Assembly: GCA_019828595.1 (NCBI GenBank)
Contig: JAHQRK010000015.1
Location: forward strand, 62,001-126,000
Length of the DNA: 64,000 nucleotides
Direction of reading: 5' to 3'
Source of the DNA: Aphanomyces cochlioides
Taxonomy: Eukaryota; Oomycota; Saprolegniomycetes; Saprolegniales; Verrucalvaceae
Below, piece after piece: positions 55,043-64,000 of this stretch. The notes under the pieces are model-generated. The model did not search any database. It was not told the DNA's origin and worked only from the letters and a program-made list of their open reading frames with translations. The position numbers were made by a program, and so were the translations under genes. Positions within the stretch are counted from its first letter, which is position 1, and each line of letters opens with the position of its first letter.

Positions 55043-55994
55043 TTAAAGACCAGCAATTTGACGGCACATTGGGCAGTCAAATCTTGTGGTGTACCTAAGT
55101 CAGGGTGAGATTTTAAGGGCGGATGTATCCTTGTACCATTCGCTAATGCAATGCTCATGGAAGAAATGGCCACATGCAGAGAGAACGAGTTGGTTCCCAT
55201 CTAATTCTCCCCAGTCATTCAAGCAGATCGGGCATGCTTCCGTCTCGACACGCACATCGCGAGGATCGACGTATCTACAACGACATCGTTAACCAGATAT
55301 TGATGGTGAGCAAGCGCACTGAAGGGATCGAATCGCACGAATTAGCTGTTCTTCATGGGCCAAAGGGAATTGCAAGAACTCCTTGACCTACGGCATTTAG
55401 AGTTAGAATGTTGTGAACAACGTACTTTGTTTTGCACAGTGAGCATGTTGCGACAATGGTCCGCCAGTCCATCACTGCTGAGGTACTGAATCAACGCGAC
55501 TGTGAAATCTTCCAAGCCTGAGAGTCGTGCTGTCACTTTTTTTTCCACTTCCGTGCGTTTAAAGATGTCCCGGCCTGGGAAGTCAAACTTTTTCACTTGG
55601 CCGTGCACGGTATGGCAAGATGCGCATCCCATCTTTGCGTGGACTTCAAGCATATCAAGAACCTTCTTCCGTAGTCGGTGAAAGTCCGAGTATCGATGGC
55701 AGGCAATCCACTTTTGCTTGTAGTATTCCGACGTAATCGTCATGTGATACGAGTAGTAGGGCTCCGTCGGCGATCGAACCAAGACAGCTTGAGTCGTCAT
55801 CGACAGTTGACGCAGACTATCCTGTTGAATCTTCCGAATGAGTCTTTTCTTTGAGTTCAGGGCTGGAGAAGAGGAACGTGTTGATATTGTGTCATAGAGA
55901 GTCGACGCGTACCTCCATATCGCCCGCTTTGCCGCGGATCCATCTCATCAATCGCGAAGGATCGCTCTGAGTAGTACGAATGTGTCGTCGACAT
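55043..55994 (-). CDS. PX-domain plus RING-H2 protein (putative E3 ligase)
   Basis: Start at 55994 (MSTTHSYYSERSFAIDEMDP). A first intron (GTACGC...CTCCAG) leads to the PX domain: YYSYHMTITSEYYKQKWIA, RYSDFHRLRKKV, FPGRDIFKR and a helical end. Two further introns lead to YVDPRDVRVETEACPICLND and the RING-H2 core with CGHFFHEHC. A 43-nt intron splits the ring just before TTRFDCPMCRQIAGL and TAA at 55045-55043. PX binds phosphoinositides on endosomes and RING-H2 recruits an E2, so this is probably an endosome-directed ubiquitin ligase. The inserted CASCHTVHG before the PX basic motif adds a possible extra metal site. All three metal-binding pairs of the ring are present. Confidence 0.82.
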
Positions 55995-57092
55995 ACGAAA
56001 AACTTAAATGAGATGTTCGGAAAAGGCAGAGAATGGAAAACCCGGTATTTAACTTAACATCCGACATTAAAGCCGGGTTTTTGGCCGTCAAATTTCGTTT
56101 CCTTCGTCAATCTATGTGCCTTACGGCTTGCATGGCCACGACTTGTAGCTTGTAAGGCAACGAGACGTAGATGTGTCCTCGTCTGGCTGAAATCCATCTC
56201 ATGTCATGCCGCATAATGCAATAATTTTCTCCGGTGATGTTTGTTGTCGGAAGAGAAGTCAGATATTTCTCCTAGCCTCACTCGGTCGTTTGATGAATAA
56301 CTTGTCCTCTTCAGAAGCTCAATAAAGTCAGCGCTCACGTTGAAATCCTATGTCGCCTCACAGTTCAGCTTCACGCACGTCAAGGTTGATCCAGCATTTT
56401 CTGGATTGGAGTTGTAATCATAGGCTGTCAGTGAAGTTTCATGACCTTACGAGATTGGATATTGCTTACAAGTTCAGAAGGGGAAGGTCAAGACATTTGA
56501 AATGAGATCACAAGAGCAAATCGCCACTGCACAATCCCCCACTAATGCCCCTCTATGTTTTCCCTCAATACCACCTCTACAATTTCAATCGCAGGAAACA
56601 TTGTATTGATACGCCAAACAGCCTCCAGGAAGGTTTGGTAGTAAAGGAAACGAGGTCATGCTTATTTATCCACAGCTAGTCCATCATTAAAGATAGAGAC
56701 AGATACGCATTGTTGATCAAAGCAACTTACAAACATAGAAATACAAATTAGTACTTATTGCTCATAAACAACGTCGCAATAAGTATTATTATGGATAATC
56801 TCGACAATAGTTTAATCGATTACACTCATTTTATTACTACGTAGTACATAGTTTGGCCTGGCGATCCTCTGTCTGTCGGACAGTTGATGCCTTTCCTGTC
56901 CTAATTTCGTCTTTTGTCGGAATGTGCGTTTTTTGTCATGTTTTTTCTATCTTCGCTGGCTAGAAAGTGCAGGTTTTGGCATAAAATCGGTTACTCACAG
57001 AGGCGTGCCTTGTCAATTGTAACGGCGTGACGCTGAACTTGCCGCAATGTCGCCGATGCAGGACGAGATGTGATAGAGCTTCATACTTCTCG
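55995..57092. other. 1.1-kb intergenic stretch
   Basis: No gene, tRNA or repeat recognised on either strand. Confidence 0.45.
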
Positions 57093-57841
57093 TTATAATT
57101 CATCCAGTATGTATTGCATACCTAGATCTGGTACGTCCATACGCACGAGACTCATTCTGGCTTTGATGCGCATACCATCGTCGTGGAGGATTAGCACGAC
57201 TGGTATTGCAATGTGGTTCCAACGAAATGAGTCGTCTTGCTCTAAAAAATTATGCGTTGATCGCGATCCCAGTGAGCCACATTCAAAGCCATCGCTGCAT
57301 TCGCCATCGTCCACGAGTACTACGGCTATTCCTCCAGCCTGGATGGGCATTATGGTCATTTGGACAGTTTTGGCAAGAAACTAGTACCTCTTGCACACGT
57401 TCAACCTTTTCAAGGATCGGCACATCGCCTCGATCGACGAGGACAATGCGTCCCTCTAGTTGGTGAATGTTGAATAAATCGTCGTTGGCCGTATTGGGCA
57501 CAGCATAGGCTATTTCTACAGGGGCACAGACTGAACACTTCTGTTGAATGGATCTCATACCCCCTTGGACATGATAATCTGACGGATTGTAGCGCGAGTC
57601 CCATGTGTGTACTAAAAATGAAAAATATGAGAAGGAAGAGCAGGCATTGAATCGTACCGAATGATCCAAGACTGGCAACGTCGTGGCATTTCTTGCAAAA
57701 AGTCAAGCCTCTTCCAGACCTCAGGACGCCCATAATGCCTGTCGAAAACGATCCCGACGCACACGTATCATGTGGGTAACCTGGGCATAGCTGCAACGCC
57801 AGGAGAGCTCGCAGGAGACGCCGCCATGAGGCTCCATGCAT
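57093..57841 (-). CDS. secreted or membrane PA-domain (protease-associated) protein
   Basis: Exon 1 from 57841 encodes a signal peptide-like start (MHGASWRRLLRALLALQL) and joins through a 61-nt intron to VHTWDSRYNPSDYHVQGG. A 49-nt intron then joins VERVQE to AGGIAVVLVDDGECSDGF. The PA core is seen in LEGRIVLVDRGDVPILEKVE, AGGIAVVLVDD and HIAIPVVLILHDDG. PA domains sit in subtilases, sorting receptors and RING proteins; here the protein ends soon after (about 200 residues), so it is a PA-only protein. Stop at 57093. The last exon end could continue through an unseen intron. Confidence 0.7.
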
Positions 57842-58116
57842 GCTTCGACGTAACGTGCCTTTTGATTGATGGAAAGATCTACTGTTGGAATATTAAACCT
57901 CTCCGATTTTTCTCAAAATTACAGGCAATTTTTGTTAAATTTTATGCCTATTTTCGGTTGAATTTTTTTGAGAAATTTTGTTATTTCTCAACTACAAAAA
58001 TAGTAAAAAGACTTAAAAACGGCAAAATTGACCAATATATAGTGAATTATTTGGATAAATATTGAAAATAATTCTAGGATCAGAAAGTCCATTTCCCGAA
58101 TTTGCGGCTTGTGCTG
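57842..58116. other. divergent promoter region
   Basis: The spacer between PA-domain and ABC transporter genes. It contains a strongly AT-rich tract at 57900-58070. Confidence 0.5.
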
Positions 58117-60453
58117 ATGGGACCGCGAGCACAGTTAAAGCAGGTCGGCTACGAAGACATTGAGGCGGGCAAAGAGAAGTCTGTACCACTCAGCTCACTC
58201 GGCGTGCTGTTAGTTCCATGTATGTAATCATTTTCCGGAAGTTTCTTGACGAACGGTGTAGATTTTTGGCCTGCCGGATTGCTTCTTGTATGCATTCCAT
58301 CTAGTTGATTAAGCGAGCTCATTACGTATGTAGAAATTGCGCGTGCTCGTGTCTTTGTCGCTTGTTGCCGCATCCCGAAGCTTTCGTGTCATTTCGCCGC
58401 TTTTCTTGAAGGAAGCGACAAATCAATTGGCAGCGACTGGAACGATTCCACTCCAAGCCACAGTTTTCTATTGCGGTATGTTCAAACACGTCTACAACTA
58501 GACAACTCATTGTGTATAGTGGCATTGTTCTTATCGAATGGGACCAAGCAACTTCAAACGTATTTATACTTGAGCGTCAAGCAACATGCATACAAGAATG
58601 TGTCGGCTACTGTGTTTTCCCATCTCCACGAAATGTCGATGCATTTCCACTTGACTAAAAAGACGGGCAAAGTTATGCGTGTTCTCGATCGCGGGATCGA
58701 TAGCACGGATAGCGTTGTGAATGTCCTCTTCTTCCGCTTCATTCCAACGCTGTTGGAAGTGGCCGCTGTGTCTCTCATTTTCCTCTTTGCGTTTCAAGAA
58801 AAGCTGCTGTCCATTGTCTGTGTCGTACGTCTCACCACTTCAAGGCAATACCTAATCCTCCTTGACTAGGTCAGCGTCATTGTCTACACTGTTGTCACGT
58901 TTGTTGGAACGGAAGTTCGTCTCAAGTTCAAAAAGCAGAGTAACAAGCATGACAACGATGCCAACGAGAAAGCTGTCGATAGTTTGACAAACTTTGAGAC
59001 GGTCAAATACTTTTCCTCAGAACAGTATGAAGTCGATAGGTGAGTTATGTCCTCTCAGTCAATTTTGTGAGAAGAAAATGGTCGTTAGGTACATGGAGTC
59101 GATCGATCGGTATCAGCTATCGACATATTTGACCCGGGGATTCTTGAATTGCCTTAACGTCTCCCAACAATTCATCCAAGGCACTTGTCTTTTTCTCTGC
59201 ATGTACATTACAGCCGTAAAGGTCACTGAAGGTACGCCACATCTTCGAGACATATTCCGGGTCATGATTGTCAACATTATGCTAGGTGTCTTGACTGTGG
59301 GGGATTTTGTCGCAGTCGGATCGTATATCAACAATATCTTCAAGCCTTTGGACTCCTTGGGGGCCATTTACAACACCATTGTCCAGTCGATCGTTGATAT
59401 GTCCAATTTGGTTGAAATTCTCCTGGAGGAACCAGACATAGTCGACATTCAGAACGCGAAAGTATCCTCCTTAGTTGATTTCGTTAAGTCATTTCGTTGT
59501 AGGACTTGATTCCAGCACCCGCAGTTGACCAGAGCACCGTTACATTTGATCACGTTGGATTTACTTATCCAGGCCAACCAGCGGCAAACGGCTTGAAAAA
59601 CGTGAGCTTTATCATTGCCCCTGGCCAAACGTTGGCGGTGGTTGGGGCGACAGGGGCCGGCAAAAGCACATTGAGTCGCCTCCTCTTTCGCTTTTACGAC
59701 GTCACCGCCGGTCGTATTTTCATCGACGACCAGGATATCTCGCGTGTCAAGCAAAAGTCACTGAGGCGTATTTTGGGCATTGTCCCCCAAGATGCAGTCA
59801 TGTTCAACGAAACCATTTTCTACAACGTTTGAGCTCCAACCACTTCATTTCATCCTGACGAGCTTTAGATTCACTACGGACGGCACTCAGCAACCCCTGC
59901 CGAAGTCGAAGAAGCTGCCAAGTCGGCCATGCTCTATGACTTTATCATGTCGTTGCCCGAGGGTTTCGAGACTAAGGTATTCAATCCTCGGAGGCTACAG
60001 GCTCCAATGATTACTGCAGGTGGGCGAGAGAGGGCTCAAGCTATCTGGTGGCGAAAAGCAACGTGTTGCAATTGCCCGTGCGATTTTGAAGAATCCCCGC
60101 ATCATGATTTTGGACGAAGCAACCTCGGCCCTTGATACCATGACAGAACGAAACATTTACGAGTCGTTGGTAAAGATTTGTGCCAACCGAACGACTGTAC
60201 GTACCACGATGGGTTGTATTTGTTGCAATCTGATCTCGTAGATGGTTATCGCCCATCGCTTGTCGACCATTCGAGATGCTCATGCCATTATTGTGCTGGA
60301 CAAGGGCGAAATCGTTGAGAGTGGTTCCCACGACGACTTGATCGCGAAGAATGGAGGTAACCTCACCCTTTTTTCCCCTTTTATCATCCCTATCTAGTCT
60401 ATTGTTCCATGTGGAACCAGCAATGTGCCTCAGACGAAGCCGCACAAGCTTGA
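58117..60453 (+). CDS. ABC half transporter of the ATM1/HMT1/ABCB6 group
   Basis: Many short introns. The start is ATG 58117 ([18 protein letters not shown]). The transmembrane domain shows [46 protein letters not shown] and [14 protein letters not shown], all typical of ATM1-class exporters. The ATPase has Walker [20 protein letters not shown]-loop, [14 protein letters not shown] signature, [11 protein letters not shown]alker B and VIAHRLSTI. The last exon gives VYCSMWNQQ and TGA at 60451-60453. Half transporters dimerise. ATM1 exports glutathione-linked sulfur compounds from mitochondria; HMT1/ABCB6 relatives move metal-thiol complexes or porphyrins at other membranes. No clear mitochondrial presequence is visible, so the HMT1 side is possible. 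Confidence 0.88.
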
Positions 60454-62631
60454 TGTTGTTGATTGTCAACGACATGCTTTGTATCCCCTCCGTGCAAATA
60501 TCAACAAGATGCGTTCCCCACCTGATCCCCATTGTCGTTCTTGTTGATTTGTTGCAAGCAGGCGCACATCCTTTGCATGGTTACATCGCTTTATATGCAT
60601 GGGATTGTTCATCCAACCGTCTGGCCTGTGCATCGACATTAGAGAACTTTCGCAAGCACAAAATCGTAGAGGATTCAGTTTCAGATTCAGATAGACGACG
60701 ATTACAGTGTACTGACTTGTCTTCGGAAATCACAGAAAAATAATCCTACTATGTATTGTGGGTTCTAATTGAAATTTCCCCGATCGATTCATTGAATCGA
60801 TCAGTCGAAATCGACCGAGCAATCGCCAGACCTCTATAAAATAATATTCATGTATTTGTTTTGGAAGTTTCCCAAAATTTGAATACCACTGAAGACAGAG
60901 CAGCATGGAAGACGAGAGCAAGAAAGCATTGACAACCTCGTTGTGGCGATGCACCCACAGCAGCACGAGCTGATCAGCTGCTCACCATCAACCAGACGTG
61001 CTCGAACTCCCGTCAGACACTTGCCCAGAGCCAGAGCAATACAGTTCTCGTCCTGGTTTTCTGACAAGACATAACTTCACTTACACCATCCAAATAGGTA
61101 CTCCAGTAGTGATAAACCCCCGCCAGTCCATGAACCAACAACTATAAGCCCAAACAGCTTTTGGTCGTGCGGTTCTCTGAGCTCCAGATTGTATGATAAA
61201 CTCTTAAATTCGATAATGAAATTGTCATTCCAAATATTCATTTTTAAGATGTACTATAATTTGATGGGGGTTCTTCTGGTGAGCAGACTGAATTTTCTTT
61301 TGACCAATGAAAATGCAGCGTCGATTCTTCGAACGGTTTGGATATAACCGACCGAATCCGGCAAATTTGGCGAGAATTGACAATATATTTCAGCCAATCA
61401 ATAGTTATTAAAAGTTGTGCGGTGTTTAATTGGCCAAAAACACAAGTCATGAGACACGTGCAAGTCTCAAATGGCTATCGAAAATGCCTTTATTGACTTC
61501 AAAAGGCAGGCAATCATCAGCATACTTGAGACTACCTTAGAGTTTAGTGTTTGTTCTAAGGGTGTTATATCTCTAATATAACGATGAGTGATAAAACCAC
61601 GCTAGTAGATTCCAGCCATAAGTTGAAATGAAACATCGCGTTGCGTGGACAGAAAGAAAAGGGAATACAACACCTCAACTGCTCAACGCTTCTCACTATC
61701 TTAGCTTGTTGTGCTGCACTTCTTTGCAATAGATTCTTCATCATATTGCATCTGATCTACGACTCGTCAAACGTCAGTTAAGGTCAGATTGTGTTTTGCT
61801 CCCTGGTTCTCTTGATGCTATTTTTGGGATTTTCTCGAAATGTGATTGGCTCATTTTCCCGCAGAAAAATCCTTCTGTGGATTGCATTCCATTCACATTC
61901 CACTCAAATTTTATTTTATTTCATACAAAACGTAGTACTACAAATAATTAAATCATGAAAAGAATTTTGAGTATTTTGGAAAATACAGGACAAATTTTCT
62001 GTGGATACATACAAACGGCAATGTTTGTCCGATGTTTTCCGGAGAATTTAGGGGAAAATTTTCTCTCTATCTAAACTCAAACAGGGGTAGGTTTGAGGAA
62101 ACTCGATCGTATCTGAAATGGGTGTGCTGGCTTCAGATAGAGACATGAACTGATCTTCATAACTTTCCCCAAGAGATAGAGACAAAATGGCCGTTATGGC
62201 AACCAAAGTATGCATCCTGGCATATCACAGGAGTAGAGGTGCGACGCCAGCCTGTAGTCGTGGCAGTACCTAGAAACGAGGTGACCTGAGATGATGGTGG
62301 AGCCTTCAACTCAAGTTCATAACGAGCTTCAGGATGAACAAGTTTCCTGCGCTCTTTGGTCAGGACTACAGGCATTATGGATGATGTAGGAGCTAAAATT
62401 TGGCCATATCAACATAGAGGACGTCATGAACCACGGCTGTATTTGAATCTAAACTCAAATATCATCGTCATCTGCGAAAGTTCTATTTTGATTATTGTCA
62501 AATACATTCGAAATTGTGAGAGGCAGCTCGAATGTATCGTTTTTTGCAATCGTTGTGGAATTTATTAGCCAATCAGAAGTCAGTATTTATTCACACACAC
62601 AAAGTACACGGTGTGTTTCGACGTGAAGTCC
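60454..62631. other. 2.2-kb gap before the transposase
   Basis: No gene is supported. A perfect palindrome GATCGATTCA-T-TGAATCGATC lies at 60782-60802. The left terminal repeat of the following Tc1-like element must lie here or at its edge but cannot be identified because the right end is outside the window. Confidence 0.4.
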
Positions 62632-63756
62632 ATGTCCGCTATTCAGCAAGCCGTCTCGGGCTCTCATGCATCAAGAAACACAATCATGCATGCCTTGTAC
62701 GGCTATTATTACCTTGGTCTATCCAAAGATCGGCTTGCTATCATTTACAACAAGCACAGGAACACTGTCGACAATTGGATTCGACGCTTCGGAGTTGATG
62801 AAAACTATAAGAGGTGGGAAAGCAAGTCCACCGGCTTGTTTACTGTCGAACAGAGACAATGGGTGGTAAACTACTACATGGAGAAACCTCTTTCGTTTGT
62901 CGATGAAGCGAAAACCGACTTTCAAGTCCATTTCAATCGGTTTATCTCTATCACGACCATTTGGCGGATTGTGCATGAAAGCGGGTTGACTTGGAAAGTT
63001 CTGGAGCGCAGAGCGATCCACATAAAGATGGCCGATATTGTGCGATTCACTCTAGAGCTGGGGATGATTGATTGGAGTCAACAGAACATCCAATTCCTCG
63101 ACGAAGTTAGCTTTGATAACCAAGGCATGGTACGAAGAAGAGGCTATGCCATGAAAGGCGAGAAATTATGCATTCGAGGTGAGTTCACGCGAAAAGCTCG
63201 AGTATCTTTGTTGTGCTTTCTTGACGTTGGTGGCATCGTTGAAACCTTTTATACTGATGGCACGTTTGATCGCTCAAAATTCGTTGAATGTTGCAGACTC
63301 CACGCCCACTCAAAGAAGTCAGTGAAGCAATACCCTGGAAGGGGATCTATATGGATATTGGATGGTGCTAGGGTGCATTGTCACCCTCATATCGTATATT
63401 ATCTCCGCTCGCTTGGAATTATTCCTAGATTTCTACCCGCTTACTGCCCATTTTTCAATCCGATCGAATACATGTTCGGCTTGATGAAAAAGTCGATGCA
63501 GCGTCAATATCAAGAATGCAAAAACAGGAGCACTGTGTTGTTTGCTTTGGAAATTGTGGAGCAGTTCCGACGCTCTGACATGCAAAAAATTTATCAACAT
63601 TGTGGATGGACAGTCGAAGGCAATTTCGATCCACGTAGTGGACTCAGCAACGATAGAATAAAATTGTCAAAGGGAGAAGAGCACAGTGTTGACGAATTGC
63701 TGGAGTACGCAGAGTGCGGTGACAGTAATGAGGAGACTAGAATCACTCATGAATAA
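62632..63756 (+). CDS. Tc1/mariner (IS630-like) DD34E transposase
   Basis: From ATG 62632 the protein has 374 residues. Two N-terminal HTH units (LSKDRLAIIYNKHRNTVDNW; RFISITTIWRIVHESG) precede the catalytic core. Acidic residues are in QFLDEVSFDN, WILDGARVH and FFNPIEYMFG. The second Asp and the Glu are separated by 34 residues, the DD34E spacing of Tc1 elements. No stop, frameshift or intron is seen, so the copy may be active. The element is only partly inside the window. An in-frame ATG at 62611 would add seven residues. Confidence 0.88.
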   Translation: MSAIQQAVSGSHASRNTIMHALYGYYYLGLSKDRLAIIYNKHRNTVDNWIRRFGVDENYKRWESKSTGLFTVEQRQWVVNYYMEKPLSFVDEAKTDFQVHFNRFISITTIWRIVHESGLTWKVLERRAIHIKMADIVRFTLELGMIDWSQQNIQFLDEVSFDNQGMVRRRGYAMKGEKLCIRGEFTRKARVSLLCFLDVGGIVETFYTDGTFDRSKFVECCRLHAHSKKSVKQYPGRGSIWILDGARVHCHPHIVYYLRSLGIIPRFLPAYCPFFNPIEYMFGLMKKSMQRQYQECKNRSTVLFALEIVEQFRRSDMQKIYQHCGWTVEGNFDPRSGLSNDRIKLSKGEEHSVDELLEYAECGDSNEETRITHE

Positions 63757-63776
63757 TTCTTCAATTAATTCATTGA

Positions 63777-63995
63777 TTAAGCATGGTCAGAGTCCTCTTG
63801 ATTTGGGATAACTGCAAGAGCAGAGATAACGTGGCTATCATCATCCTCAATGTCAACATCACGGCCAAAAGCATCAATAATTGCCTTTTTGGAACTTAGC
63901 ATGTTGTGCATTTGGTTCATTTCAGCTCTGAAAATGTTCGACTGGGCTACATAATTCGCACGCAGAGTGGCTAGACTTTCAAGAAACCCGTCCAT
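63777..63995 (-). CDS. convergent second ORF of the transposon, coiled-coil C-terminus
   Basis: The minus-strand frame encodes a helical, acidic-ended segment (NIFRAEMNQMHNMLSSKKAI, DIEDDDSHVISAL) and stops 20 bp from the transposase stop. It reaches the window edge, so the N-terminus may be missing. The layout (transposase and second ORF tail to tail) mirrors the Harbinger at 6.7-9.0 kb and suggests a DNA-binding or accessory protein carried by the same element. No domain is recognisable. Confidence 0.45.
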   Translation of the reverse strand: MDGFLESLATLRANYVAQSNIFRAEMNQMHNMLSSKKAIIDAFGRDVDIEDDDSHVISALAVIPNQEDSDHA

Positions 63996-64000
63996 AACAT

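Noticed and set aside
54742..55200. 152-codon minus-strand frame
   Set aside because: It reads through the last intron of the PX-RING gene and then into noncoding DNA.

Overview
The window is nuclear DNA of an oomycete (stramenopile), most likely a saprolegnialean of the Aphanomyces type. I infer this from dense genes on both strands, very short GT-AG introns (about 42-62 nt, often with a CTAAT or CTGAC branch site), the mixture of Crypton, Harbinger, MULE and Tc1 transposons, a DUF6818 protein, oomycete-style ankyrin relics, a membrane-anchored GH5 pair, and a C-5 sterol desaturase-type enzyme (sterol-pathway genes are kept in Saprolegniales but largely lost in Peronosporales). No database search was possible, so the genus is an inference. 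Left part (1-16 kb) is accessory and repeat-rich. It holds a broken secreted-protein gene, a TA-flanked MITE, a 35-bp minisatellite, two decayed Cryptons with the same -1 frameshift, a deletion-type Harbinger carrying only a DUF6818 ORF, a Harbinger with both ORFs and clean TAA target duplications, a MULE with a perfect 10-bp target duplication, and a further MITE. Removing the second Harbinger, the MULE and the MITE in silico shows that they sit inside one host reading frame on the minus strand (6.5-13.5 kb), so this is a nested-insertion graveyard in a former gene. Middle part (16-31 kb): a compact nine-exon SPRTN-type DNA-protein crosslink protease with PIP-box and SUMO-interacting-like tail, a segmental duplicate of its surroundings that lacks the catalytic exons, a coiled-coil (probably axonemal) gene, a small gene overlapping its start, NOB1 with two inserted CCCH fingers, a type I membrane protein, a J-domain protein and RNA polymerase III subunit RPC5. 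Right part (32-64 kb) is mostly ordinary host genes: coronin-7-type WD40 protein, NIPA-type magnesium transporter, KNL1/Spc7 kinetochore scaffold, an AGC kinase, sterol desaturase, DUF2804 protein, two tandem GH5 glycosidases, a PX-RING protein, a secreted PA-domain protein, an ATM1/HMT1-type ABC half transporter, and a Tc1-like DD34E transposase with a convergent second ORF at the window edge. The genes are independent eukaryotic transcription units, not operons. Most multi-exon models below were built by reading splice sites by eye. SPRTN, NOB1, RPC5 and both GH5 models close as exact multiples of three.
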